Positions 1 to 11,503 are shown, counted from the first letter of the stretch. The stretch is 64,000 nucleotides of DNA from Hydrogenophilales bacterium (GCA_016703155.1 JADJCP010000015.1:1-64000); one strand, 5' to 3'. Numbers and translations are program-made. The notes: generated by a model from the letters alone, not told the origin.

Positions 1-14
1 CCTTCACACTGGTA

Positions 15-398
15 TTGCCGAACCTGCCTGTAACGTTCATGAACGACGACCACGCTCACGCGCGCGATCTACTCGAAGCCATGGTTGCCGGTGTCGAAAC
101 CGACGATGCCCGCCTGGGCAAGACCTGCCGAGCCTTCCATGAACACAACCGCGAGCACTTCGACCGCGAGGAGGCGGCGATGCAGGCGACCGGGTTTCCG
201 CCCTATGCTGTCCACAAGGCGGAGCACGCACAAGCGCTGACTTGGCTGGATAGCCTGGCCAGCCAGGCGGAAACGGGTCCGGTCAGCCCGGCACTGCGCC
301 AGGCAATCGGCGTCGAGCTGCCGGCCTGGTATCTGCGCCACATCGAAACCATGGACACCGTCACGGCGAATTGGATCGCCGCGCACAGTACCGACTGA
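15..398 (+). CDS. Hemerythrin-like iron-binding protein (5' end may lie outside window)
   Basis: A four-helix hemerythrin-type protein that would carry a non-heme di-iron site for binding O2 or sensing oxygen or iron. Family ligands are visible: H13 in a DDH motif, H44/H48/E52 in an HNxxHFxxEE motif, H67/H71 in HKAEH, and H109/D114 in RHIETMD. At about 127 aa it is a normal single-domain length with no fused partner. The start is uncertain: the frame stays open to the left edge of the window, with a TTG at 15 and an ATG at 39. The true first codons may be upstream of base 1. It is convergent with the ABC exporter that ends at 404. Confidence 0.75.
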   Translation: MPNLPVTFMNDDHAHARDLLEAMVAGVETDDARLGKTCRAFHEHNREHFDREEAAMQATGFPPYAVHKAEHAQALTWLDSLASQAETGPVSPALRQAIGVELPAWYLRHIETMDTVTANWIAAHSTD

Positions 399-403
399 TA
401 TGG

Positions 404-2260
404 TCAGGCGTGCTGGTAAAGGGCGTGATACAAGCCGCCCCTGCCCATCAGACTCGCGTGATCGCCCTCCTCGACGACTTGACCGTTTTCAAACACCAGG
501 ATGCGGTCCGCCTGCCTGACCGCCGAGAGGCGGTGGGTGATGATCAAGGTAGTGCGGCCGCTCAGAAAGTGCCCCAGGGCCTGGTGCAGATGCCGCTCGG
601 TCTCGGTATCGAGGGCGGAGGTGGCCTCGTCCAGAATTACCACCTTGGGCTCGGCAAGGATCATACGGGCGATAGCCAAGCGCTGTCGCTGACCACCCGA
701 GAGTCGTACACCCTGACGTCCGACCAGGGTATCCAGGCCTTGGGGCATTTCCACGACGACCTCCTTCAATTGAGCTGTTTCCAGGGCATGCCACAACGCC
801 GCGTCGTCATGCACGCGCCCCATGCCTAGATTTTCCCGGACACTGGCGTTGAACAAGACCGGGTGCTGAAGCACCACGCCAACGTTGTCACGGATCGCCG
901 CCCAGCCAATGTCCTGAACCGGCACACCGCCGTAAGCGATCGTCCCGGATTCAGGTGGATAAAGCCCCAACAAAGCCTGCACAAGCGTCGATTTACCGCC
1001 GCCGGAAGCACCCACCAGGGCGACCTTCTCCCCTGGTTCTATTTCCAGCGTGACATGGTCGAGTACCACCTCGCCATCACCATAGGCAAAGACCAGCGCT
1101 TCAAGGCCGACTCCGACCGTGTCCACCCCAGCGAATGGATCACTTCGTGAAACGCCGGTTTCGGCGCTTTTCAAGCCCAGCAAGGTGTTGATGCGGGTCA
1201 GCGCCGCCGTGGCCGCGTACCAGGCATACTGGATGTTGATGATCTCCTGCACCGGCGACATCATGAACCAGAGGTAACCATATACCGCGAGCATTTCGCC
1301 GATGCTGAGGTCCGAGAACACGACCATGAGCATGGACAAGGCGCGAAAAATATCGAAACCGGCGAGAAAGATGAAGAAGGACACCCGATTCATGGCATCC
1401 GACTTCCAGGCATAAGCTGCGGCATGGGTGCGGATATCCGCCGCCTTGGCGCCGACGCGTGCCAGGTAATGCTGTTCCCGGTTCATGGCGCGTATCTGCG
1501 CCATGGCGTCGAGGGTTTCCGCCAGCGCTTCCTGGAAGGCCTCGAACGCACCGTTCTCCTGCTTCTTGAGGGTCTTCACCTTCTTGCCCAGGCGTGTCGA
1601 AAAAGCGATCACCACCGGATTCAGCAACAGAATGAACAGCGCCAGCTGCCAGTGCATCCAGAGCAGCACCCCCGCGACGCCGACCAACGACAGCGACGCC
1701 ACCAGGAAGCCGGAGATGGAAGCCCCAAGGAAGGCGTCGATAGCATTGATATCGGTGACGAAATACGAGGTCACCTTGCCGCTGCCAAGCAGCTCGTATT
1801 CGGACAGGGCAATGCGCGACAGACGCTGCAACATACGTCTGCGCAGGCTCAGCACGACCTCCTTCGATATCAAGGAAAAGGTGCGCGATTGCCAGACATT
1901 CAGTGAGATCGAGATCAACCTCAGGATGACCGTAAACAGCAGCGCGGCCAGGATGAACAGCACCGGCCCATGCCAGGATGCGGGAAACCATGCGCCCACG
2001 GTAGTGACGAAGGCGCCCGGCTTGTTCAACAGGATCTCATCAACCAGGATGGGCAAAATGAGGGGCACCGGCACCGAGGCGATGACCGCGAGCACAGCGA
2101 GAATATTGCCCTGTATCAAGCGCTGTTTGTGGGTGCGCAAACTGCTCAGCAAATCCGCCCAACCGATCTGGCCAAGCGGTGCTGGAAAGTCTACTGCCTG
2201 CGAATCTGTTGGTTGACCCGTGCGCAACATGTCGGAATCATCTAAAGTAGATTCATGCAT
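404..2260 (-). CDS. ABC transporter, fused permease and ATP-binding domains
   Basis: An export-type half-transporter of 618 aa. An N-terminal membrane domain with about six helices (residues 45-345) precedes a nucleotide-binding domain. The latter carries Walker A GASGGGKS near 417, the signature LSGGQRQR near 520, Walker B VVILDEATSALD near 540 and the switch His in IITHRLS. The architecture matches MsbA/bacteriocin-type exporters that work as dimers in the inner membrane. No peptidase domain is present and there is no adaptor or outer-membrane partner nearby, so the substrate cannot be named. The start ATG at 2260 lies in a palindromic ATGCAT that also contains an ATG on the other strand. 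An internal ATG near 2230 is an alternative start. Confidence 0.85.
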   Translation of the reverse strand: MHESTLDDSDMLRTGQPTDSQAVDFPAPLGQIGWADLLSSLRTHKQRLIQGNILAVLAVIASVPVPLILPILVDEILLNKPGAFVTTVGAWFPASWHGPVLFILAALLFTVILRLISISLNVWQSRTFSLISKEVVLSLRRRMLQRLSRIALSEYELLGSGKVTSYFVTDINAIDAFLGASISGFLVASLSLVGVAGVLLWMHWQLALFILLLNPVVIAFSTRLGKKVKTLKKQENGAFEAFQEALAETLDAMAQIRAMNREQHYLARVGAKAADIRTHAAAYAWKSDAMNRVSFFIFLAGFDIFRALSMLMVVFSDLSIGEMLAVYGYLWFMMSPVQEIINIQYAWYAATAALTRINTLLGLKSAETGVSRSDPFAGVDTVGVGLEALVFAYGDGEVVLDHVTLEIEPGEKVALVGASGGGKSTLVQALLGLYPPESGTIAYGGVPVQDIGWAAIRDNVGVVLQHPVLFNASVRENLGMGRVHDDAALWHALETAQLKEVVVEMPQGLDTLVGRQGVRLSGGQRQRLAIARMILAEPKVVILDEATSALDTETERHLHQALGHFLSGRTTLIITHRLSAVRQADRILVFENGQVVEEGDHASLMGRGGLYHALYQHA

Positions 2261-2275
2261 TCTACCGGGGCGGAC

Positions 2276-2551
2276 ATGGACTCACGCAGCTACGTCGAGA
2301 TCGAATTCCCTCACATCGCCAAGGGCTTGGTGGATAAATGGAAGAGTCCGGGCGAAAGCCGAACCTATCTTGACGACCTGGTCACTGATCGGCGCGGCGA
2401 GCGCATCGGCTTTCCGCCACCGGTATTCGATGAACTCATGTTTCTGCACGACCTGCTCTGGCAGCTGCGCCATCCCGATGCGTCACACGTCGACATCTAC
2501 ATGGAATCCTTCCGCTACAGCGTCAACCCGGAAAAAGAGCCGCGGTTTTAG
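2276..2551 (+). CDS. Small conserved-looking hypothetical protein
   Basis: About 91 aa, soluble, with no signal peptide or membrane segment. It is rich in aromatic and acidic residues and has an MDSRSYVEIEFPHIAKG start. I do not recognise a family. I prefer the ATG at 2276 over the ATG at 2255, because the latter overlaps the start of the divergent ABC transporter and 2276 is preceded by a GGGG-containing stretch. It ends four bases before the convergent mnmE stop. Codon use looks like that of its neighbours, so it is probably a real gene. Confidence 0.6.
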   Translation: MDSRSYVEIEFPHIAKGLVDKWKSPGESRTYLDDLVTDRRGERIGFPPPVFDELMFLHDLLWQLRHPDASHVDIYMESFRYSVNPEKEPRF

Positions 2552-2555
2552 GTGC

Positions 2556-3902
2556 TCACTTGCCGATGCAGAACCGGCTGAATATCTCGCCGAGCAAATC
2601 GTCGGCGCTGAATTCCCCGGTGATCTCGCCGAGCGCTTCCTGAGCCAGACGCAACTCCTCGGCAAACAACTCCAGTTGGCGCGCCTGACAACGCGCCGAG
2701 GCCAGGTGTTCCCGGGCAGTATGCAGTGCAACCAGGTGCCGCTTGCGCGCCATATAGCTGCCCTCACCTGCCGCTTGCCAGCCGGCGAGTTCCAGCAGGC
2801 GACGTTTCAACAAATCCACTCCAGCGCCGGTCTTCGCGGAAAGCCAGACCTCCATGCGGTTTTCTGAAAGCCGTGCGGTCTCGTCGACGACATCGATCTT
2901 GTTGTGTACGGTCAGCATGGGGGTATCCGGTAGCCGAGCCAGAATCGCCCGCTCATTGTCGCCGACGCCATGAGCCGCATCGGTCAACAGCAGGGCGACA
3001 TCGGTACGCGCCACCGCCTCCCAGGTCCGGGCGATGCCGATTTTCTCGACGGGATCATCGGTGTCGCGCAAGCCGGCCGTATCGGTAATGTGCAGTGGCA
3101 CACCCTCAATCTGGATGGCCTCGCGCAATGCGTCGCGGGTGGTGCCGGCGTATTCGGTAACGATGGCCGCCTCAAAACCGGCCAGTCGATTCAACAGGCT
3201 TGATTTGCCGACATTGGGCTGGCCTATCAAAACAACATTCAGGCCCTCGCGCAGCAACGCGCCTTGTCGGGCCTGGGACAAAACCTGTATCAGATGCGCC
3301 TCGATGCGATCGAGCTGGCCGAAGGCATCGGCCTTTTCCAGGAAATCGAGTTCTTCCTCGGGGAAGTCCAGAGTGGCCTCCACCAGCATGCGCAGGTGTA
3401 TGAGCCCCTCGACCAAGGTGTGTATCCGCCGGGAAAACTCACCGCTCAAGGAACGCACGGCCGAGCGTGCGGCTTCCCTGCTTTGCGCGTCGATGAGGTC
3501 GGCAATGCTTTCTGCCTGGGCCAGATCGATTTTGTCGTTCAGGAAAGCGCGGCGGCTGAACTCGCCGGGCGCGGCGGGGCGCGCGCCCAGTTCCAGGCAG
3601 CGCTCCAGAATCAATTGCAACACCTGCGGGCCGCCGTGGCCCTGGAGTTCCAGAACGCTCTCGCCGGTAAAGGAGTGCGGCGCGGGGAAGAACAGGGCGA
3701 TGCCTTCATCCAGGGGGTCGCCCGCGGCATCAAGAAAACGTGCATAACTGGCTTGGCGTGGCTTGAGCGACCGTCCGACAATGCCGCTGATCAAGGCGCC
3801 AAGATCAGCGCCCGACACCCGCACCACGCCGATGCCCCCCCGCCCGGGGGCCGTGGCGACGGCGGCGATCACATCGTTATGACTTGGCGGCAGCCTTGCC
3901 AT
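2556..3902 (-). CDS. mnmE: tRNA uridine-5-carboxymethylaminomethyl GTPase MnmE (TrmE)
   Basis: MnmE works with MnmG to add the cmnm5 group to U34 of certain tRNAs. The protein is 448 aa, the usual length. An N-terminal formyl-THF-binding domain begins MARLPPSHNDVIAAVATAPGRGGIGVVRVSG. The helical domain is interrupted by a G domain with P-loop GQPNVGKSS near 222, DTAGLRDT and NKID. The C-terminus carries the catalytic Cys in FCIGK. The frame is intact. The start overlaps the restored 3' end of yidC by 26 bp, the standard rpmH-rnpA-yidC-mnmE order. Confidence 0.97.
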   Translation of the reverse strand: MARLPPSHNDVIAAVATAPGRGGIGVVRVSGADLGALISGIVGRSLKPRQASYARFLDAAGDPLDEGIALFFPAPHSFTGESVLELQGHGGPQVLQLILERCLELGARPAAPGEFSRRAFLNDKIDLAQAESIADLIDAQSREAARSAVRSLSGEFSRRIHTLVEGLIHLRMLVEATLDFPEEELDFLEKADAFGQLDRIEAHLIQVLSQARQGALLREGLNVVLIGQPNVGKSSLLNRLAGFEAAIVTEYAGTTRDALREAIQIEGVPLHITDTAGLRDTDDPVEKIGIARTWEAVARTDVALLLTDAAHGVGDNERAILARLPDTPMLTVHNKIDVVDETARLSENRMEVWLSAKTGAGVDLLKRRLLELAGWQAAGEGSYMARKRHLVALHTAREHLASARCQARQLELFAEELRLAQEALGEITGEFSADDLLGEIFSRFCIGK

Positions 3903-5546
3903 GGCCGGCGCGCTCGATCACCGTATTGATGCGCCACTGTTGCAGGATGGACAGGACGTTGTTGACCAGCCAGTAGAGCACCAGACCGGCGGGGAAGAAC
4001 AGGAACATCACCGAGAAGACAATCGGCATCATCATCATCACCTTGGCCTGACCGGGTCCGGCGGCGTCGGGCTCAATCGCTGCTGGATGAACATGGTCGC
4101 CGCCATGACGATGGGCAGGATGAAGTACGGGTCTTTCTGGGACAGGTCGGTAATCCACAGGGCGAAAGGCGCCTGGCGCAGTTCCACCGCCGAGAGCAGC
4201 ACCCAGTAAAGGGCGATGAACACCGGGATCTGCACCAGGATGGGCAGACAACCGCCGAGCGGGTTGATCTTCTCTTCCTTGTAGATCTTCATCATGTTTT
4301 CGTGCAGCTTCTGCCGGTCGTCGCCGTAGCGTTCCTTCATCTGCTGCAGACGCGGCCCGAGCTTGCGCATCTGCGCCATCGACCTGTAGCTGGCGGCGGA
4401 GAGCGGATAGAACGCCATCTTGATCAGCACGGTGAGTAGGATGATGGCCACACCCCAGTTATGCACCAGGTTTTCCAGCCAGTTGAGCAGCACGAAGATC
4501 GGGTAGGCGAGGATGGTCAGCCAGCCGTAATCGACGACGTGCTCCAGGCCGGGGGCCAGTTCCTTCAGCTTTTCCTGTTCCTGCGGGCCGGCGTACAGGC
4601 GCATGCTGTCGGTCTTGGTCTCGCCGGGCGCCAGCTTCAGGGCCGGCATGATGATCCCGGCGCTGTATTCGTCCTTGCCCAGGGCGCGACTGTAGAACTC
4701 GCGCTTCGATTTGTCCGCCGAGTCGCGGGTCATCCAGGCCGAGACAAAGTGATGCTGAACCACGCCGATCCAGCCATCCTGGGCTTCCTTGACGTGTTCC
4801 TGCTTGTTATCGGCGATATCGTCGAAGGTGAGCTTCTGATATTTGCCCGCCTCGGTGAACAACGCCGGGCCGGTGAAGGTGTACATCATCGCCGACTCGC
4901 CCTCCGGGGCCTGACCGTGGCGCATGATCTGATAATAGGGGAAGCCCTCGACAGGCTCGGCGCCACGGTTGATCACCTGGGTATCGACGTCGATGACATA
5001 GCTGCCACGGGTAAAGGTATAGGTCTTGATCACCTCGACGCCTTGGGCGGTCACGGCCCTCATGGGCAGTTTCAGGGTGTTTTCGCCGGTTTTCAGGGCA
5101 TATTCGCCGGGAACCAGCTCGAAGACCGTTTTATGGTTGGGCAGAGCGCCGCCGATATAGCCGGATTGTGCGAAATAATTGCGCCCGGCGCGCTCCTCGA
5201 AGAGCTTGAACAGCTTACTCTGGTCTTCGTTCTCGCGGTAATTGGGCAGGGTCAATTCGCGGATGTCGCCGCCATGGGCATCGATCACGGCGCTCAGGAC
5301 ATTGGTCTTGACGATGGCGCGCGCCCCGGTCTCGACGCTGCCACTGGTTGGCGCCGTTTGCGGCTGCAAGGCTTGTCCGGGTGTCGGCAGATCCGCCGTT
5401 GCCTGAGTGGCCGCGGTCGGGGCTGTCGCCGCCGCTTGTGTGGTCACGGGCGGCTTCTGGGGATTGTTGTAATCCTGCCAGGACTGCCAAATCATCAACA
5501 GTGAGAAAGAAAAGACCACAAAGGCGATGAGACGTTGGAAATCCAT
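3877..5546 (-). CDS. yidC: Membrane protein insertase YidC (one-base frameshift in this sequence)
   Basis: YidC/Oxa1-type insertase of the inner membrane, acting alone or with SecYEG. The N-terminal signal anchor (MDFQRLIAFVVFSFSLLMIW) is followed by the large periplasmic domain and the five-helix core. The frame breaks after QQRLSPTPPDPV near 4050. Restoring one base (GTCAGG to GTCCAGG on the gene strand) continues into QAKVMMMMPIVFSV and the last two helices, giving about 556 aa, the normal length. I therefore read it as a sequence error and not a pseudogene. The start lies 3 bp after the rnpA stop. The usual intervening yidD is absent here, but a YidD-like gene lies at 46209-46547. Confidence 0.93.
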
Positions 5547-5549
5547 GTG

Positions 5550-5933
5550 TTACCCGTTTTTCTCGACAGCAGATAAGTTCAAACAACCACCCGAAGCCCG
5601 CATCTGGGCCTCGCATTCTTCGCGGTATTCAGCCATGGCGCGCCGCGCCTTGACCCGGACGATCACGTCCTTACCCGACAAACCTTGCTGATGCAGACGG
5701 AATACCTCCCGCACCAGCCGTTTCAGTCGATTTCTATCGACGGCGCGCGCCAGAACCTTCTTCGGCACGATAAGGCCCAACCGGGCAATATCAAGCCCAT
5801 TCGGGCCTGTCAGGCAATCCAGCCCAGGACCCCGTTGACCACGCTTTAAACGAAAAACGGATGAAAACTCATCCGTTTTACGCAGCTTCTTGTCCCAGCC
5901 AAAGGTGTTCGACGGACGCGCCCGCTCGGACAC
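5550..5933 (-). CDS. rnpA: Ribonuclease P protein component
   Basis: The protein subunit that helps RNase P RNA cleave 5' leaders from pre-tRNAs. The basic core is visible: KKLRKTDEFSSVF, then the RNR signature in VDRNRLKRLVREVFR, and a C-terminal VIVRVKARR strand. The open frame runs upstream into rpmH, but family proteins begin close to the FGWDKKLRKTDEF segment. I therefore chose the GTG at 5933, 17 bp past the rpmH stop, giving about 127 aa. The start is the uncertain part. It is probably cotranscribed with rpmH and yidC. Confidence 0.9.
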   Translation of the reverse strand: MSERARPSNTFGWDKKLRKTDEFSSVFRLKRGQRGPGLDCLTGPNGLDIARLGLIVPKKVLARAVDRNRLKRLVREVFRLHQQGLSGKDVIVRVKARRAMAEYREECEAQMRASGGCLNLSAVEKNG

Positions 5934-5949
5934 CGGGTTCGTATGCCGT

Positions 5950-6084
5950 TCAGACAGCCAAACGAGCGCGGCCTTTGGCGCGACGGGCATTGATGATGGC
6001 GCGGCCACTCTTGGTTTTCATGCGCGCGCGGAAGCCGTGGGTGCGCTTGCGACGTACGACGGAGGGTTGATAGGTGCGTTTCAT
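5950..6084 (-). CDS. rpmH: 50S ribosomal protein L34
   Basis: A 44-aa, very basic ribosomal protein that starts MKRTYQPSVVRRKRTHGF and ends KGRARLAV, matching L34 along its whole length. It is the first gene of the minus-strand rpmH-rnpA-yidC-mnmE operon. It is divergent from dnaA across a 151-bp gap, the classical arrangement next to oriC. Confidence 0.97.
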   Translation of the reverse strand: MKRTYQPSVVRRKRTHGFRARMKTKSGRAIINARRAKGRARLAV

Positions 6085-6186
6085 GTTGTTTCCAAGGTCC
6101 GAAAAAGCCGCTTATTGGACATCATAAGCTCATAATTTGTCAAACCTTTTTACCCTGCCAAGAGCCTGCCGGGTGGTCTCCCCGGG

Positions 6187-6195
6187 TGCTACAAT
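6187..6195 (+). promoter_or_regulatory. Possible extended -10 promoter of dnaA
   Basis: TGCTACAAT matches the extended -10 form TGnTATAAT with one mismatch and lies 41 bp before the chosen dnaA start at 6236. No convincing -35 hexamer sits at the right distance, which is acceptable for extended -10 promoters. Confidence 0.35.
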
Positions 6196-6235
6196 GGCCA
6201 GTCTTGATTTTCCCTTCCCCGATCGAAGCCACACT

Positions 6236-7600
<1,365 letters not shown>

Positions 7601-7797
7601 CCTGTGTACAACCCGGAGACACTTTGTGGACAAAGGCAGGGAAACCCGCCCTGCGGTAAACTGTGCACAATGTATCCACAGGCGGAAAGCCACTTTATCC
7701 ACAGCCTTTAAAGTTGGATAATTCGTTGATTAAAAATAGATTACAGAATTGATACAGAAACAGGCCCAGACCTAATATCACTACCAGGAAGAGACTT
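7601..7797. other. oriC: Chromosomal replication origin oriC
   Basis: The dnaA-dnaN gap holds a cluster of DnaA boxes. A perfect TTATCCACA lies at 7695-7703. One-mismatch boxes lie at 7672-7680 (GTATCCACA) and, inverted, at 7603-7611 (TGTGTACAA), 7625-7633 (TGTGGACAA) and 7662-7670 (TGTGCACAA). The three left boxes point one way and the two right boxes the other. They are followed by an AT-rich segment at about 7714-7760 that could be the unwinding element. The position and composition are those of bacterial oriC, but function is inferred. Confidence 0.85.
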
Positions 7798-8902
7798 ATG
7801 ATTGTACTTAAGACGCAAAAGGACATCTTGCTGAAACCGCTGCAAGCAGTGGTTGGGGTAGTCGAGCGCAAACACACACTGCCCATACTCTCCAATGTCC
7901 TGGTCGAATGCACTGGCGGACGCACTGCCTTCGTTGCCACCGACCTGGAATTACAGATTACCGCCTGGCTGGAAGGCACCGGCGATACCGACAATGCCTT
8001 CACGGTATCGGCTCGCAAGCTGCTCGATATCATTCGCGCCTTGCCCGACCAGAACGACGCGGCGCTCGACCTGAACGGCGAACAACTGAAGATCCAGTCC
8101 GGCAAGAGCCGCTTCAGCCTGCACACCTTGCCGGCACGCGATTTTCCAAAACTGCAAATCGAGGCCTCGGAAGGCGTCAGCTTCAGCATGCCGCAAAGTG
8201 AATTGCGTAGCCTGCTGGCCAGCGCCCAGTACGCCATGGCGGTCCAGGACATCCGCTATTATCTGAACGGCATGCTGTTTTCCCTGCAAGGGCAGAAGCT
8301 GATTGTCGTCAGTACCGACGGCCACCGCATGGCCATGGATGCACGCATGCTCGCGGAAGACACCGGCAAGACCCAGGACATCATCCTGCCGCGCAAGACC
8401 GTGATGGAATTGATCAAGCTGCTCGCCGACACCGACGAACCTATCCACATCCAGATCGGCGGCAACCAGGTCGTGTTCCGGCATAGCAGTTTCGAACTGC
8501 GCAGCAAGGTTGTCGATGGCAAATTCCCGGACTACCAGCGCGTCATCCCGGCCAATAACGACAAGGAATTCGATATCGACCGACAACGTTTGTATCAAGC
8601 CTTGTCGCGTGCCGCCATCCTGACCAACGAAAAGTACCGGGGCGTACGCCTGGCCCTGACCACCGGCAGCCTGCGCATCGCCTGCAGCAACAACGAGCAG
8701 GAAGAGGCCCAGGAAGAGCTTGAAATCGACTACCAAGGATCCCCTGGATATTGGTTTCAATATCCAGTACCTGCAGGACGTGCTGAGCAATGTCGACAGT
8801 ACCCAGGTGCACTGCATCTTCGGTGATGCCAGCAGCAGCATGCTGATCACTGTCCCCGGCCAGGAGCACTTCCGCTACGTCGTCATGCCGATGCGCATTT
8901 AA
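7798..8902 (+). CDS. dnaN: DNA polymerase III beta sliding clamp (frameshift in this sequence)
   Basis: The ring-shaped processivity clamp. It starts MIVLKTQKDILLKPLQAVVGVVERKHTLPILSNVL after a GGAAGAG ribosome site. The frame breaks at about 8737 after EELEIDYQ. The correct C-terminus resumes one frame over as DPLDIGFNIQYLQDVL and ends in HFRYVVMPMRI, the conserved clamp tail. Two bases are probably missing (restoring YQGDPLDIGFN, about 368 aa), although one extra base would also restore the frame. An essential gene with both halves conserved is best read as a sequence error. Confidence 0.94.
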
Positions 8903-8921
8903 CAAAAACTACCCAGATTTT

Positions 8922-8972
8922 CGCCCCGAGCGCTTCGGGGCGTGATTTCCGCGCAAGCGGAAATTCTGTTGT
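8922..8972 (+). terminator. Tandem hairpins between dnaN and gyrB
   Basis: Stem CGCCCCGA/TCGGGGCG (8922-8942) is followed directly by stem ATTTCCGC-GCAA-GCGGAAAT (8945-8964) and a T-rich stretch. They probably terminate or attenuate the dnaN transcript before gyrB. Confidence 0.6.
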
Positions 8973-8982
8973 TTATTACAGA

Positions 8983-8998
8983 GGTTTCACGTGGAACA
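8983..8998. promoter_or_regulatory. parS: parS-like ParB-binding palindrome overlapping the gyrB start
   Basis: GGTTTCACGTGGAACA agrees with the bacterial parS consensus (TGTTYCACGTGRAACA) except for its first base. The central CACGTG contains the GTG used as the gyrB start codon. Two more matches occur at 18141 and 41555. Confidence 0.65.
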
Positions 8999-11464
8999 AG
9001 ACAAGAACGGTACCGACAACGGCGGTTACGACGAAGACAGCATCCAGCAACTGGAAGGCCTGGAGGCGGTTCGCAAACGCCCGGGCATGTACATCGGCGA
9101 TACCCAGGACGGTACCGGTCTGCACCACATGGTTTTCGAAGTCCTCGACAACGCCATCGACGAAGCCCTCGCCGGCTACTGCGACGACATCAAGGTCATC
9201 ATCCATTCGGATAATTCCATCGCCATCACCGACAACGGCCGGGGCATCCCGGTTGGCATCAAGTTCGACGACAAACACGAACCGAAACGCTCCGCCGCCG
9301 AGATCGTCATGTGCGTCCTGCATGCCGGCGGCAAGTTCAACCAGAACAGCTACAAGGTTTCGGGCGGTTTGCATGGCGTCGGCGTCTCCTGCGTCAACGC
9401 CCTGTCGAAATGGCTGCGTCTGACCATCCGCCGCGACAACGTCGCCTACTTCATGGAATTCCAGCGCGGCCATGCCGCCGACCGCATCATCGAAGTGCAG
9501 AACGGCGTCGAGGTCTCGCCGCTCAAGGTGCTCGGCGAGACCCAGCGGCGCGGTACCGAAGTTCACTTCCGTGCCGACGAAGAAATCTTCGGCCACATCG
9601 AATACCACTACGAGATTCTCGCCAAGCGGATTCGCGAGCTGTCTTTCCTGAACAACGGCGTCAAGATCAAGCTCGTCGACCAGCGCCAGGGCAAAGAAGA
9701 AGACTTCGCGTTCGCCGGCGGCGTCAAAGGCTTCGTCGAATACATCAACCGCAGCAAGACGGTCCTGCACCCCAATGTCGTCAACGCCATCGGCGAGAGC
9801 GTCATCAGCGGCGTCACCATCAGCGCCGAGGTCGCCATGCAGTGGAACAGCGGCTACCAGGAACAGGTGCTCTGCTTCACCAACAACATCCCGCAGTCGG
9901 ACGGCGGCACCCACCTGACCGGCCTGCGCGCGGCGATGACGCGCATCATCAACAAATATATCGAAGAACATGAAATCGCCAAAAAGGCCAAGGTCGAGAT
10001 CACCGGCGACGACATGCGCGAAGGCCTGGCCTGCGTCTTGTCGGTGAAGATGCCCGATCCCAAGTTCTCGTCGCAGACCAAGATGAAGCTGGTATCCAGC
10101 GAAGCCCGTCAGGCCGTCGAAGACGTGGTCGCCTCCAAGCTGGGCGAATACCTCCAGGAACGCCCCGCCGACGCCAAGATCATTTGCAGCAAGATCGTCG
10201 AGGCCGCCCGTGCCCGCGACGCCGCCCGCAAGGCGCGCGACATGACCCGGCGCAAGGGCGTGCTCGATTCCGCCGGCCTGCCCGGCAAGCTCGCCGATTG
10301 CCAGGAAAAAGACCCCGCCCTGTGCGAACTCTACCTGGTCGAGGGTGACTCCGCCGGCGGCTCCGCCAAGCAGGGCCGAGACCGCAAATTCCAGGCCATC
10401 CTGCCGCTCAAGGGCAAGATTCTCAACGTCGAGAAGGCGCGCTTCGACAAGATGCTGTCATCGCAGGAAGTGGTCACACTGATCACCGCGCTCGGCACCG
10501 GCATCGGCAAGGAAGACTACAACCCGGCCAAGCTGCGCTATCACCGCGTCATCATCATGACCGACGCCGACGTCGACGGCTCGCACATCCGCACCCTGCT
10601 GCTCACCTTCTTCTACCGGCAGATGCCGGAGCTCGTCGAGCGCGGCCACCTCTACATCGCCCAGCCGCCGCTCTACAAGGTCAAGCGCGGCAAGACCGAG
10701 ATCTACCTCAAGGACGACTACGAGCTCAAGCAATACCTGCTGCGTGCCGCCTGAACGGCGCCGAACTACTGCCTTCGGCGGATGCGCCCATCCTGCCCAA
10801 GGAAAGTTTCGAAGAGATTGCCCGCGAATTCCTGCTCTCCGAGGCGGTCATCGAACGCCTCTCCCGGCGCATGGACTACGATGTCCTCTACAGCCTGCTC
10901 AAGACTCCGGCCCTGAAACTCGATAGCGAAGCCGACGCCCGCGACAGCGCCGAGCGCCTCAAGGCCGTGCTCACCGGCGACGGCAGTGTGCGCGTCGAAT
11001 ACGTCCAGGACGAAGCCGATGCCCGCTGGCACCTGGAGGTCTACCGCTTCCGCCACGGCATCGACCACGTCACCGTCCTCGACAGCGACTTCCTCGTCGG
11101 CGGCGACTACGAACAGCTCGCCAAGAGCGCCACCATCCTTGCCGGCCTGATCGGTCCGGGCGCCGAGATCCATCGCGGCGAAGCCAAGGCCGCCGTCAAG
11201 GACTTCAAGGACGCCCTCGACTGGCTGCTCAACGAAGCCAAACGCAACCTCGGCATCCAGCGCTACAAAGGCCTGGGCGAAATGAACCCGGAACAACTCT
11301 GGGAAACCACCATGGACCCGACCGTGCGCCGCCTGCTCAAGGTGCAGATCGACGACGCCATCGCCGCCGACGAAATCTTCATCACACTGATGGGCGAAGA
11401 AGTCGAACCGCGCCGCCACTTCATCGAGACTAATGCCTTGGGCGTGCGGAACCTTGATGTGTGA
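8991..11464 (+). CDS. gyrB: DNA gyrase subunit B (one-base frameshift in this sequence)
   Basis: ATPase subunit of DNA gyrase, which introduces negative supercoils. It starts at a GTG (8991) after AGAGG. The GHKL ATPase motifs are visible (DNAIDEA near residue 55, GRGIPV, GGLHGVGVSCVNAL), as is the TOPRIM segment with LVEGDSAGGSAKQGR and MTDADVDGSHI. The frame stops at 10754 after YLLRAA. Adding one C to the run at 10750 gives LRAALNGAELLPSADAP and runs to the conserved end (RRHFIETNALGVRNLDV), 824 aa in all. The position and length show a sequence error. A strong terminator follows at 11504. Confidence 0.96.
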
Positions 11465-11503
11465 GGCGGTAGGATTTCACTGAAATCTAGATTTTTAGGA
11501 CAT

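Noticed and set aside
4461..5504. Long open frame opposite yidC (347 codons)
   Set aside because: It lies wholly antisense to yidC, has no family features and arises from the GC-rich codon pattern.
8720..8902. dnaN frameshift as programmed recoding or a split gene
   Set aside because: The same kind of indel breaks many unrelated genes here, and there is no slippery motif with conserved structure.
8976..9971. Long open frame opposite gyrB (331 codons)
   Set aside because: Antisense shadow of a conserved gene, with repetitive Val/Asp/Ala composition.
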